Assembly (NCBI GenBank): GCA_030998225.1
Contig: JAPYXD010000738.1
Span: 3,224,001 to 3,288,000 of the forward strand
From: Diplolepis rosae
Taxonomy: Eukaryota > Arthropoda > Insecta > Hymenoptera > Diplolepididae
DNA length: 64,000 nt
Direction of reading: 5' to 3'
Part shown: positions 1 to 12,771 of the stretch, piece by piece
How positions within the stretch are numbered: the first letter of the stretch is position 1
Layout: every line of letters starts with the position of its first letter
The notes under the pieces: generated by a model
What the model was told of the DNA's origin: nothing
Seen by the model: the letters and a program-made list of their open reading frames with translations, nothing else
Databases searched by the model: none
Program-made: the position numbers and the translations under genes

Positions 1-264
1 GTACGAATTTACCTTCTGCTGAAGAGCATAAAGGGGAATTCACAAGAAAAATATGTTGCAAAATAAAAAGGATTTAATTTTTTGAATTAATGCTTTTCTG
101 CTGAAGAGCATAAGGGACTTCATTCTGGAATTGACACTCTGATTAAGAGCATAAGTGTAAATTCCTAATAAAAGAAAATTGGAATAAAAAAGGAATAAAA
201 GTGATGTTCAAAATTTATCCTTTCTGCTAAAGAGCATATAAGCCTAAATTTACGAATTTAACTT
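1..264. repeat. Left-edge monomer of the atgttgc / gatttaattt subfamily
   Basis: The first unit carries a rare variant, atgttgc at 53 followed by gatttaattttttg. The same pair of changes recurs only near 7603, 13827 and 18803. The distances are 7550 (30 monomers plus two extra 41-bp subunits), 6224 (25 monomers) and 4976 (20 monomers). The window therefore opens inside a block related to the four-monomer block at 7.0-8.0, 13.2-14.3 and 18.2-19.2 kb. The array clearly extends to the left of base 1. Confidence 0.75.
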
Positions 265-1100
265 CAGCTGAAGAGCATAAAGGGGAATTCTCAAGAAAAA
301 TATTTTGCAAAATAAAAAGGATGTTCTTTTTTGAATGAATACTTTTCTGGTGAAATACATAAGAGTCTTGTTTCTGGAATTGACACACTGATGAAGAGCA
401 TAAGTGTAAATTCCTATTAAAAGGAAATTGGTATAAAAATGGAATAAAAGTATGTTCAAAATTTATCCTTCCTGCTAATGAGCATAAAAGCCTAAATTTA
501 AAAATTTACCTTCTGCTGAAGAGCATAAAGGGGAATTCTCAAGAACAATATTTTGCAAAATAAAAAGGATTTTCTTTTTTGAATGAATGCTTTTCTGGTG
601 AAATGCATAAGAGACTTGATTCTGGAATTGACACACTGATGAAGAGCATAAGTGTAAATTCCTAATAAAAAATATTGGAATAAAAATTGAATGAAACTGA
701 TGTTAAAAATTCATCCTTCCTGCTAAAGAGCATAAAGGCCTAAATTTAAGAATTTACCTTCTGCTAAAGAGCATAAAAGCCTAAATGTACGAATTTACCT
801 TCTGCTGAAGAGCATAAAGGGAAATTCTCAAGAAAAATATTTTGCAAAATAAAAATGATTTTCTTTTTTGAATAAATGTTTTTCTGCTTAAAAGCATAAG
901 AAACTTAATTCTGGAATTGGCACTCTGATTGAGAGCATAGTTGTAAATTTCTAATAAAAAAGAGAATTAAAATAAAAATAAAATAAAATTGATGTAACAA
1001 ATTTATTCTTCCTGCTAAAGAGCATAAAACCCTAAATGTACGAATTTACCTTCTGCTGAAGAGCATAAAGGGGAATTCTCAAGAAAAATATTTTGCAAAA
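265..1100. repeat. Higher-order block a, copy 1 (contains an extra 41-bp subunit)
   Basis: This stretch matches 2794-3629 at a constant offset of 2529 bp, which is ten monomers plus one 41-bp subunit. Shared private features are atacttttctggtgaaatacataagagtc at its left, the aaaaaatattgg spacer near 665, ttcatccttcc before box D near 712, and three boxes in a row 41 bp apart at 720, 761 and 802. The match fades near 1100/3629, where this copy reads ggatgttc and the other a run of T. Confidence 0.8.
761..801. repeat. Extra 41-bp subunit in block a, copy 1
   Basis: Box starts fall at 720, 761 and 802, so three boxes lie 41 bp apart where a normal monomer has two. The additional segment is a near copy of the D-to-A subunit (cctaaat, gaatttacc, ctgct). 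The monomer is thereby about 290 bp instead of 249. It shows that the 41-bp subunit can itself be gained in a single step. Confidence 0.88.
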
Positions 1101-2793
1101 TAAAAAGGATGTTCTTTTTTGAATGAATACTTTTCTGGTGAAATACATAAGAGTCTTGTTTCTGGATTTGACACACTGATGAAGAGCATAAGTGTAAATT
1201 CCTATTAAAAGGAAATTGGTATAAAAATGGAATAAAAGTATGTTCAAAATTTATCCTTCCTGCTAATGAACATAAAAGCCTAAATTTAAAAATTTACCTT
1301 CTGCTGAAGAGCATAAAGGGAAATTCTCAAGAACAATATTTTGCCAAATAAAAAGGATTTTCTTTTTTGAATTAATGCTTTTCTGCTGAAAAGCATAAGG
1401 GACTTAATTCTGGAACTGACACTCTGATTAAGAGCGTAAGTGTAAATTCCTAATAAAAGGAAATTGGTATAAAAGTAAAATAAAATTGATGTAACAAATT
1501 TATTCTTCCTGCTAAAGAGCATAAAAGCCTAAATGTACGAATTTACCTTCTGCTGAAGAGCATAAAGGGGAATTCTCAAGAAAAATATTTTGCCAAATTA
1601 GAAGGATTTTCTTTTTTGAATTAATTCTTTTCTGCTGAAAAGCATAAGGGACTTAATTCTGGAATTGACACACTGATTAAGAGCTTAAGTGTAAATTCCG
1701 AATAAAGGAAAATTGGAATAAAAAAGGAATAAAAGTGATGTTCAAAATTTATCCTTTCTGCTAAAGAGCATATAAGCCTAAATGTACGAATATACCTTCT
1801 GCTGAAGAGCATAAAGGGGAATTCTCAAGAAAAATATTTTGCCAAATAAAAAGGATTTTCTTTTTGAATTAATGCTTTTCTGCTGAAAAGCATGAGGGAC
1901 TTAATTCTGGAATTGACACTCTGATTAAGAGCATAAGTGTAAATTCCTAATAAAGGAAAATTGGTATAAAAATAAAATAAAATTGATGTAACAAATTTAT
2001 TCTTCCTGCTAAAGAGCATAAAACCCTAAATGTACGAATTTACCTTCTGCTGAAGAGCATAAAGGGGAATTCTCAAGAAAAATATTTTGCAAAATAAAGA
2101 GGATTTTCTTTTTTGAATGAATGCTTTTCTCGTGAAATGCATAAGAGTCTTGTTTCTGGATTTGAGACACTGATGAAGAGCATAAGTGTAAATTCCTAAT
2201 AAAGGAAAATTGGAATAAAAAAGGAATAAAAGTGATGTTCAAAATTTATCCTTTCTGCTAAAGAGCATATAAGCCTAAATGTACGAATATACCTTCTGCT
2301 GAAGAGCATAAAGGGGAATTCTCAAGAAAAATATTTTGGAAAATAAAAAGGATGTTCTTTTTTGAATGAATACTTTTCTGGTGAAATAAATAAGAGTCTT
2401 GTTTCTGGATTTGAGACACTGATGAAGAGCATAAGTGTAAATTCCGAATAAAGGAAAATTGGAATAAAAAAGAAATAAAAGTGATGTTCAAAATTTATCC
2501 TTTCTGCTAAAGAGCATATAAGCCTAAATTTACGAATTTACCTTCTGCTGAAGAGCATAAAGGGGAATTCTCAAGAAAAATATTTTGCAAAATAAAAAGG
2601 ATTTTCTTTTTTGAATTAATGCTTTTCTGCTGAAAAGCATGAGGGACTTAATTCTGGAATTGACACTCTGATTAAGAGCATAAGTGTAAATTCCTAATAA
2701 AAGAAAATTGGAATAAAAAAGGAATAAAATTGCTGTTGAAAATTTATCCTTTCTTCTAAAGAGCATAAAAGCCTAAATTTAAGAATTTACCTT
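1101..2793. repeat. Monomers between the two block-a copies
   Basis: About seven monomers of mixed type. Units near 1032-1247 and 2258-2491 carry the same ggatgttc and tacttttctggtgaaata variants as the units at 250 and 2779, so single monomers of this subfamily were also spread locally. Others, near 1286-1522 and 1825-2019, carry gaaaagcat with acttaattctgg and the taaaataaaattgatgtaac spacer. No other element is present. Confidence 0.75.
2581..2594. repeat. Perfect 14-bp palindrome, example
   Basis: tattttgcaaaata equals its own reverse complement. It lies at the junction of subunits 1 and 2 in a large fraction of monomers. The other main allele, ttttgccaaat, has one changed base at the centre and loses the symmetry. 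The two alleles therefore mark subfamilies: the palindromic form goes with, for example, monomers carrying ggcgaaatg and most caagaaaaat units, and the broken form with most caagaacaat units. A protein-binding role is possible but nothing in the sequence proves one. Confidence 0.7.
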
Positions 2794-3629
2794 CTGCTGA
2801 AGAGCATAAAGGGGAATTCTCAAGAAAAATATTTTGCAAAATAAAAAGGATGTTCTTTTTTGAATGAATACTTTTCTGGTGAAATACATAAGAGTCTTGT
2901 TTCTGGAATTGACACACTGATGAAGAGCATAAGTGTAAATTCCTATTAAAAGGAAATTGGTATAAAAATGGAATAAAAGTGTGTTCAAAATTTATCCTTC
3001 CTGCTAATGAGCATAAAAGCCTAAATTTAAAAATTTACTTTCTGCTGAAGAGCATAAAGGGTAATTCTCAAGAACAATATTTTGCAAAATAAAAAGTTTT
3101 TTCTTTTTTGTATGAATGCTTTTCTGGTGAAATGCATAAGAGACTTGATTCTGGAATTGACACACTGATGAAGAGCATAAGTGTAAATTCCTAATAAAAA
3201 ATATTGGAATAAAAATGGAATAAAACTGATTTTAAAAATTCATCCTTCCTGCTAAAGAGCATAAAGGCCTAAATTTAAGAATTTACCTTCTGCTGAAGAG
3301 CATAAAAGCCTAAATGTACGAATTTACCTTCTGCTGAAGAGCATAAAGGGAAATTCTCAAGAAAAATATTTTGCAAAATAAAAATGATTTTCTTTTTTGA
3401 ATAAATGTTTTTCTGCTTAAAAGCATAAGAAACTTAATTCTGGAATTGGCACTCTGATTGAGAGCATAGTTGTAAATTTCTAATAAAAAAGAGAATTAAA
3501 ATAAAAATAAAATAAAATTGATGTAACAAATTTATTCTTCCTGCTAAAGAGCATAAAACCCTAAATGTACGAATTTACCTTCTGCTGAAGAGCATAAAGG
3601 GGAATTCTCAAGAAAAATATTTTGCAAAA
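2794..3629. repeat. Higher-order block a, copy 2
   Basis: Second copy of the block at 265-1100, offset 2529 bp. It keeps the aaaaaatattgg spacer, ttcatccttcc and the three-box run at 3249, 3290 and 3331. Small differences (tactttctg for taccttctg near 3040, gggtaattc for ggggaattc, aagttttttc for aaggattttc near 3096) show the copies have diverged by point changes since duplication. Confidence 0.8.
3290..3330. repeat. Extra 41-bp subunit in block a, copy 2
   Basis: Box starts at 3249, 3290 and 3331 repeat the 41/41 spacing seen at 720-802. Here the middle box reads ctgctgaag rather than ctgctaaag. These two places are the only departures from the 249-bp phase that I found in the window. Confidence 0.88.
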
Positions 3630-6600
3630 TAAAGAGGATTTTTTTTTTGAATAAATGCTTTTCTGCTGAAAAGCATAAGGGACTTAATCCTGGAACTGAC
3701 ACACTGCTTAAGAGCAAAAGAGTAAATTCCTAATAAAAGAAAATTGTAATAAAAAAGGAATAAATGTGATGTTCAAAATTTATCCTTTCTGCTAAAGAGC
3801 ATATAAGCCTAAATGTTCGAATTTACCTTCTGCTGAAGGGCATAAAGGGGAATTCTCCATATCAATATATTGCCAAATAAAAAGGATTTTCTTTTTTTGA
3901 ATTAATGCTTTTCTGCTGAAAAGCATAAAGGACTTTAATTCCGGAATTGACACTCTGATGAAGAGCATAGGTGTAAATTCCTAATAAAAGAAATTTGGAA
4001 TAAAAAAGGAATAAAATTGCTGTTTAAAATTTATCCTTTCTTCTAAAGAGCATAAAAGCCTAAATTTAAGAATTTACCTTCTGCTGAAGAGCATAAAGGG
4101 AAATTCTCAAGAACAATATTTTGCCAAATAAAAAGGATTTTCTTTTTTGAATTAATGCTTTTCTGCTGAAAAGCATAAGGGACTTAATTCTGGAATTGAC
4201 ACTCTGATTAAGAGCATAAGTGTAAATTCCTAATAAAAGAAAATTGGAATAAAAAAGGAATAAAATTGCTGTTGAAAATTTATCCTTTCTTCTAAAGAGC
4301 CTAAAAGACTAAATTTAAGAATTTACCTTCTGCTGAAGAGCATAAGAGGGAATACTCAAGAAAAATATTTTGCAAAATAAAAAGTATTTTCTATTTTGAA
4401 CTAATGCTTTTCTGCTGAAAAGCATAAGGGACTTAATTCTGGAATTGACACACTGATTAAGAGCATAAGTGTAAATTCCTAATAAAAGAAAATTGGAATA
4501 AAAAAGGAATAAAAGTGATGTTCAAAATTTATCCTTTCTGCTAAAGAGCATATAAGCCTAAATGTACGAATATACCTTCTGCTGAAGAGCATAAAGGGGA
4601 ATTCTCAAGAACAATATTTTGCCAAATAAAAAGGATTTTCTTTTTTGAATTAATGCTTTTCTGCTGAAAAGCATAAGGGAATTAATTCTGGAATTGACAC
4701 TCTGATTAAGAGCATAAGTGTAAATTCCTAATAAAAGGAAATTGGTATAAAAATAAAATAAAATTGATGTAACAAATTTATTCTTCCTGCTAAAGAGCAT
4801 AAAAGCCTAAATGTACGAATTTACCTTCTGCTGAAGAGCATAAAGGGGAATTCTCAAGAACAATATTTTGCCAAATAAAAAGGATTTTCTTTTTTTAATA
4901 AATGCTTTTCTGGCGAAATGCATAAGAGACATGATGCTGGAATTGACACTCTGATGAAGAGCATAAGTGTAAATTCCTAATAAAGGAAAATTGGTATAAA
5001 AATAAAATAAAATTGATGTAACAAATTTATTCTTCCTGCTAAAGAGCATAAAAGCCTAAATGTACGAATTTACCTTCTGCTGAAGAGCATAAAGGGGAAT
5101 TCTCAAGAACAATATTTTGCCAAATAAAAGGATTTTCTTTTTTGAATTAATGCTTTTCTGCTGAAAAGCATAAGGGACTTAATTCTGGAATTGACACACT
5201 GATTAAGAGCATAAGCGTAAATTCCTAATAAAAGAAAATTGGAATAAAAAAGGAATAAATGTGATGTTCAAAATTTATCCTTTCTGCTAAAGAGCATATA
5301 AGCCTAAATGTACGAATTTACCTTCTGCTGAAGAGCATAAAGGGAAATTCTCAAGAACAATATTTTGCCAAATAAAAAGGATTTTCTTTTTTGAATTAAT
5401 GCTTTTCTGGTGAAATGCATAAGAGACTTGATTCTGGAATTGACACACTGATGAAGAGCATAAGTGTACATTCCTAATAAAGGAAAATTGGAATAAAAAA
5501 GGAATAAATGTGATGTTCAAAATTTATACCTTCTGCTAAAGAGCATATAGGCCTAAATGTACGAATTTACCCTCTGCTGAAGAGCATAAAGGGGAATTCT
5601 CAAGAAAAATATTTTGCCAAATTAGAAGGATTTTCTTTTTTGAATTAATGCTTTTCTGCTGAAGAGCATAAGGGACATAATTCTGGAATTGACACTCTGA
5701 TTAAGAGCATAAGAGTAAATTCCTATTAAAAGGAAATTGGTATAAAAGTAAAATAAAATTGATGTAACAAATTTATTCTTCCTGCTAAAGAGCATAAAAG
5801 CCTAAATTTAAGTATTTACCTTCTACTGAAGAGCATAAGGGGGAATTCTCAAGAAAAATATTTTGCAAAATAAAGAGGATTTTCTATTTTGAATTAATGC
5901 TTTTCTGCTGAAAAGCATAAGGGACATAATTCTGGAATTGGCACACTGATTAAAAGCATAAGTGTAAATTCCTAAAAAAAGAAAATTGGAATAAAAAAGG
6001 AATAAATGTGATGTTCAAAATTTATCCTTTCTGCTAAAGAGCATATTAGCCTAAATGTACGAATTTACCTTCTGCTGAAGAGCATAAAGGGGAATTCTCA
6101 AGAACAATAATTTTGCAAAAATAGAGGGATTTTCTTTTTTTGAATTAATTCTTTTCTGCTGAAAAGCATTAGTTACTTAATTCTGGAAATGTCACACTGA
6201 TTAAGAACATAAGTGCAAATTCGTATTAAAGGAAAATTGGAATAAAAAAGGAATAAAAGTGATGTTCAAAATTTATCCTTTCTGCTAAATAGCATATAAG
6301 CCTAAATTTACGAATTTACCTTCTGCTGAAGAGCATAAAGGGGAATTCTCCATAACAATATTTTGTCAAATAAAAAGGATTTTCTTTTTTGAAATAATGC
6401 TTTTCTGCTGAAAAGCATGAGGGACTTCATTCTGGAATTGACACTCTGATTAAGAGCATAAGAGGAAATTCCTAATAAAAGAAAATTGGAATAAAAAAGG
6501 AATAAAAGTGATGTTCAAAATTTATCCTTTCTGCTAAAGAGCATATAAGCCTAAATTTACGAATTTAACTTCAGCTGAAGAGCATAAAGGGGAATTCTCA

Positions 6601-8290
6601 AGAAAAATATTTTGCAAAATAAAAAGGATGTTCTTTTTTGAACTAATGCTTTTCTGCTGAAAAGCATAAGGGACTTCATTCTGGAATTGACACTCTGATT
6701 AAGAGCATAAGTGTAAATTCCTAAAAAAGAAAATTGGAATAAAAAAGGAATAAAATTGCTGTTGAAAATTTATCCTTTCTTTTAAAGAGCATAAAAGTCT
6801 ATATTTAAGAATTTACCTTCTGCTGAAGAGCATAAAGGAGAGTTCTCAAGAACAATATTTTGCCAAATAAAAAGGATTTTCTTTTTGAATTAATGCTTTT
6901 CTGGTGAAATGCATAAGAGACTTGATTCTGGAATTGACACACTGATGAAGAGCATAAGTGTAAGTTCCTAATAAAGGAAAATTGGAATAAAAAAGGAATA
7001 AATGTGATGTTCAAAATTTATACCTTCTGCTAAAGAGCATATAGGCCTAAATGTAGGAATTTACCTTCTGCTGAAGAGCATAAAGGAGAGTTCTCAAGAA
7101 CAATATTTTGCCAAATAAAAAGGATTTACTTTTTTGAATTAATGCTTTTCTGCTGAAGAGCATAAGGGACATAATTCTGGAATTGACACAATGATTAAGA
7201 GCATAAGTGTAAATTCCTAATAAAAGGAAATTGGTATAAAAGTAAAATAAAATTGATGTAACAAATTTATTCTTCCTGCTAAAGAGCATAAAAGCCTAAA
7301 TTTAAGTATTTACCTTCTACTGAAGAGCATAAGGGGGAATTCTCAAGAAAAATATTTTGCAAAATAAAGAGGATTTTCTATTTTGAATTAATGCTTTTCT
7401 GCTGAAAAGCATAAGGGACATAATTCTGGAATTGGCACACTGATTAAAAGCATAAGTGTAAATTCCTAAGAAAAGAAAATTGGAATAAAATAGGAATAAA
7501 TGTGATGTTCAAAATTTATCCTTTCTGCTAAAGAGCATATAAGCCTAAATGTACGAATTTACCTTCTGCTGAAGAGCATAAAGGGGAATTCTCAAGAACA
7601 ATATGTTGCAAAATAAAAAGGATTTAATTTTTTGAATTAATGCTTTTCTGCTGAAGAGCATAAGGGACATAATTCTGGAATTGACAAACTGATTAAGAGC
7701 AAAAGTGTAAATTCCTAATAAAAGGAAATTAGTATAAAAGTAAAATAAAATTGATGTAACAAATTTATTCTTCCTGCTAAAAAGCATAAAAGCCTAAATG
7801 TACGAATTTACCTTCTACTGAAGAGCATAAAGGGAAATTTTCAAGAACAATATTTTGTCAAATAAAAAGGATTTTCTTTTTGAATTAATGCTTTTCTGCT
7901 GAAAAGCATAAGGGACTTAATTCTGGAATTGACACTCTGATTAAGAGCATAAGTGTAAATTCCAAAACATAGAAAATTGGAATAAAAAAAGGAATAAAAT
8001 TGCGGTTGAAAATTTATCCTTTCTTCTAAAGAGCCGATAAGCCTAAATTTAAGACTTTACCTTCTGCTGAAGAGCAGAAGGGGGAGTTCTCAAGAAAAAT
8101 ATTTTGCCGAATAAAAAGGATTTTCTTTTTTGAATTAATGCTTTTCTGCTGAAAAGCATAAGGGACTTAATTCTGGAATTGACACTCTGATTAAGACCAT
8201 AAGTGTAAATTCCTAATAAAAGAAAATTGGAATAAAAAAGGAATAAATGTGATGTTCAAAATTTATCCTTTCTGCTAAAGAGCATATAAG
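3630..8290. repeat. Mixed satellite region
   Basis: About 19 monomers without a clear local tandem higher-order unit. It holds the first ggcgaaatg / gacatgatgctgg monomer (marker at 4911) and the first cattagttac / ggaaatgtcac monomer (near 6167). Inside it, about 7000-8030 is a four-monomer block found again at 13.24-14.26 kb (offset 6224) and 18.2-19.24 kb (offset 11200). That block ends in a monomer with the private string tccaaaacatag at 7961 (also at 14187 and 19162). The block near 6780 (aaaagtctatatttaag) matches 17980 better than its neighbours. Short length changes are all within A/T tracts. Confidence 0.75.
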
Positions 8291-10530
8291 CCCAAATGTA
8301 CGAATTTACCTTCTGCTGAAGAGCATAAAGGGGAATTCTCCATAACAATATATTGCCATATAAAAAGGATTTTCTTTTTTTGAATTAATGCTTTTCAACT
8401 GAAAAGCATAAAGGACTTAATTCCGGAATTGAAACTCTGCTTAAGAGCATAAGTGTAAATTCCTAAAAAGAAAATTGGAATAAAAAAGGAATAAAATTGC
8501 TGTTGAAAATTTATCCTTTCTTCTAAAGAGCCTAAAAGACTAAATTTAAGAATTTACCTTCTGCTGAAGAGCATAAGAGGGAATACTCAAGAAAAATATT
8601 TTGCAAAATAAAAAGGATTTTCTTTTTTGAATTAATTCTTTTCTGCTGAAAAGCATAAGGGACTTAATTCTGGAATTGACACACTGATTAAGAGCATATG
8701 TGTAAATTCCTAATAAAAGAAAATTGTAATAAAAAAGGAATAAAAGTGATGTTCAAAATTTATCCTTTCTGCTAAAGAGCATATAAGCCTAAATGTACGA
8801 ATTTACCTTCTGCTGAAGAGCATAAAGGGGAATTCTCAAGAACAATATTTTGCCAAATAAAAAGGATTTTCTTTTTTGAATTAATGCTTTTCTGCTGAAA
8901 AGCGTAAGGGACTTAATTCTGGAATTGACACTCTGATTAAGAGCATAAGTGTAAATTCCTAATAAAAGGAAATTGGTATAAAAATAAAATAAAATTGATG
9001 TAACAAGTTTATTCTTCCTGCTAAAGAGCATAAAAGCCTAAATGTACGAATTTACCTTCTGCTGAAGAGCATAAAGGGGAATTCTCAAGAACAATATTTT
9101 GCAAAATAAAAAGGATTTTCTTTTTTAAATGAATGCTTTTCTGGCGAAATGCATAAGAGACATGATGCTGGAATTGACACTCTGATGAAGAGCATAAGTG
9201 TAAATTCCTAATAAAGGAAAATTGGTATAAAAATAAAATGAAATTTATGTAACAAATTTATCCTTTCTGCTAAAGAGCATATAATCCTAAATGTACGAAT
9301 TTCCCTTCTGCTGAAGAGCATAAAGGGGAATTCTCAAGAACAATATTTTGCCAAATAAAAAGGATTTTCTTTTTTGAATTAATGCTTTTCTGCTGAAAAG
9401 CATAAGGGAATTAATTCTGGAATTGACACTCTGATTAAGAGCATAAGTGTAAATTCCTAATAAAAGGAAATTGGTATAAAAATAAAATAAAATTGATGTA
9501 ACAAATTTATTCTTCCTGCTAAAGAGCATAAAAGCCTAAATGTACGAATTTACCTTCTGCTGAAGAGCATAAAGGGGAATTCTCAAGAAAAATATTTTGC
9601 CAAATTAGAAGGATTTTCTTTTTTGAATTAATTCTTTTCTGCTGAAAAGCATTAGTTACTTAATTCTGGAAATGTCACACTGATTAAGAACATAAGTGCA
9701 AATTCGTATTAAAGGAAAATTGGAATAAAAAAGAAATAAAAGTGATGTTCAAAATTTATCCTTTCTGCTAAAGAGCATATAAGCCTAAATTTACGAATTT
9801 ACCTTCTGCTGAAGAGCATAAAGGGGAATTCTCCATAACAATATTTTGTCAAATAAAAAGATTTTCTTTTTTGAATTAATGCTTTTCTGCTGAAAAGCAT
9901 AAGGGACTTAATTCTGGAATTGACACACTGATTAAGAGCATAAGCGTAAATTCCTAATAAAAGAAAATTGGAATAAAAAAGGAATAAATGTGATGTTCAA
10001 AATTTATCCTTTCTGCTAAAGAGCATATAAGCCCGAATGTACGAATTTACCTTCTGCTGAATAGCATAAAGGGGAATTCTCAAGAACAATATTTTGCCAA
10101 ATAAAAAGGATTTTCTTTTTTGAATTAATGCTTTTCTGCTGAAAAGCATAAGGGACATAATTCTGGAATTGACACACTGATTAAAAGCATAAGTGTAAAT
10201 TCCTAATAAAAGAAAATTGAAATAAAAAAAGGAATAAAAGTGATGTTCCAAATTTATCCTTTCATCTAAAGAGCATAAACCCTAAATGTACGAATTTACC
10301 TTCTGCTGAAGAGCATAAAGGGAAATTCTCAAGAACAATATTTTGCCAAATAAAAAGGATTTTCTTTTTTGAATTAATGCTTTTCTGGTGAAATGCATAA
10401 GAGACTTGATTCTGGAATTGACACTCTGATTAAGAGCATAAGTGTAAATACCTAATAAAAGAAAATTGGAATAAAAAAGGAATAAAATTGATGTTCAAAA
10501 TTTATCCTTTCTGCTAAAGAGCATATAAGC
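8290..10530. repeat. 9-mer higher-order unit (~2.24 kb), copy 1
   Basis: This block and the next show matching landmarks at an offset of about 2241 bp, nine monomers. The shared landmarks are ttccggaattgaaactctg (near 8420 and 10660), gagcctaaaagac (near 8527 and 10765), gagggaatactcaag, the ggcgaaatg marker (9142 and 11384), the cattagttac monomer (near 9649 and 11892) and the private gcataaaccctaaatg (10273 and 12515). Confidence 0.78.
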
Positions 10531-12771
10531 CTAAATGTTCGAATTTACCTTCTGCTGAAGGGCATAAAGGGGAATTCTCCATATCAATATATTGCCAAAT
10601 AAAAAGGATTTTCTTTTTTGAATTAATGCTTTTCTGCTGAAAAGCATAAAGGACTTAATTCCGGAATTGAAACTCTGCTTAAGAGCATAAGTGTAAATTC
10701 CTAAAAAAAGAAAATTGGAATAAAAAAGGAATAAAATTGCTGTTGAAAATTTATCCTTTCTTCTAAAGAGCCTAAAAGACTAAATTTAAGAATTTACCTT
10801 CTGCTGAAGAGCATAAGAGGGAATACTCAAGAAAAATATTTTGCAAAATAAAAAGGATTTTCTATTTTGAATTAATGCTTTTCTGCTGAAAAGCATAAGG
10901 GACATAATTCTGGAATTGACACACTGATTAAGAGCATAAGTGTAAATTCCTAATAAAAGAAAATTGGAATAAAAAAGGAATAAAAAGTGATGTTCAAAAT
11001 TTATCCTTTCTGCTAAAGAGCATATAAGCCTAAATGTACGAATTTACCTTCTGCTGAAGAGCATAAAGGAGAGTTCTCAAGAACAATATTTTGCCAAATA
11101 AAAAGGATTTTCTTTTTTGAATTAATGCTTTTCTGCTGAAAAGCGTAAGGGACATAATTCTGGAATTGACACTCTGATTAAGAGCATAAGTGTAAATTCC
11201 TAATAAAAAGGAAATTGGTATAAAAATAAAATAAAATTGATGTAACAAATTTATTCTTCCTGCTAAAGAGCATAAAAGCCTAAATGTACGAATTTACCTT
11301 CTACCGAAGAGCATAAAGGGGAATTCTCAAGAAAAATATTTTGCAAAATAAAAAGGATTTTCTTTCTTGAATGAATGCTTTTCTGGCGAAATGCATAAGA
11401 GACATGATGCTGGAATTGACACTCTGATGAAGAGCATAAGTGTAAATTCCTAATAAAGGAAAATTGGTATAAAAATAAAATGAAATTTATGTAACAAATT
11501 TATCCTTTCTGCTAAAGAGCATATAATCCTAAATTTACGAATTTACCTTCTGCTGAAGAGCATAAAGGGAAATTCTCAAGAACAATATTTTGCCAAATAA
11601 AAAGGATTTTCTTTTTTGAATAAATGTTTTTCTGCTTAAAAGCATAAGAGACTTAATTCTGGAATTGGCACTCTGATTAAGAGCATAGGTGTAAATTCCT
11701 AATAAAAGGAAATTGGTATAAAAGTAAAATAAAATTGATGTAACAAATTTATTCTTCCTGCAAAAGAGCATAAAAGCCTAAATGTACGAATTTACCTTCT
11801 GCTGAATAGCATAAAGGGGAATTCTCAAGAAAAATATTTTGCCAAATTAGAAGGATTTTCTTTTTTTGAATTAATTCTTTTCTGCTGAAAAGCATTAGTT
11901 ACTTAATTCTGGAAATGTCACACTGATTAAGAACATAAGTGCAAATTCGTATTAAAGGAAAATTGGAATAAAAAAGGAATAAATGTGATGTTCAAAATTT
12001 ATCCTTTCTGCTAAAGAGCATATAAGCCTAAATTTTCGAATTTACCTTCTGCTGAAGGGCATAGAGGGGAATTCTCCATAACAATATATTGCCAAATAAA
12101 AAGGATTTTCTTTTTGAATTAATGCTTTTCTGCTGAAAAGCATAAGGGACATAATTCTGGAATTGACACACTGTTTAAGAGCATAAGTGTAAATTCCTAA
12201 TAAAAGAAAGTTGGAATAAAAAAGGAATAAATGTGATGTTCAAAATTTATCCTTTTTGCTAAAGAGCATATAGGCCTAAATGTACGAATTTACCTTCTGC
12301 TGAAGAGCATAAAGGGGAATTCTCAAGAACAATATATTGCCAAATAAAAAGGATTTTCTTTTTTGAATTAATTCTTTTCTGCTGAAAAGCATAAGGGACA
12401 TAATTCTGGAATTGACACACTGATTAAAAGCATAAGTGTAAATTCCTAATAAAAGAAAATTGGAATAAAATAGGAATAAAAGTGATGTTCAAAATTTATT
12501 CTTCCTGCTAAAGAGCATAAACCCTAAATGTACGAATTTACCTTCTGCTGAAGAGCATAAAGGGAAATTCTCAAGAACAATATTTTGCCAAATAAAAAGG
12601 ATTTTCTTTTTTGAATGAATGCTTTTCTGGTGAAATGCATAAGAGACTTGATTCTGGAATTGACACACTGATGAAGAGCATAAGTGTAAATTCCTAATAA
12701 AGGAAAATTGGAATAAAAAAGGAATAAAAGTGATGTTCAAAATTTATCCTTCCTGCTAAAGAGCATAAAAG
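10531..12771. repeat. 9-mer higher-order unit (~2.24 kb), copy 2
   Basis: Tandem second copy of 8290-10530. Differences include ctaccgaag at the box of the ggcgaaatg monomer (near 11302) and aatttacg for aatgtacg near 11532. Several of the same landmark monomers reappear, in part, in the 20-mer that follows, which suggests the 20-mer was built from this material. Confidence 0.75.
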
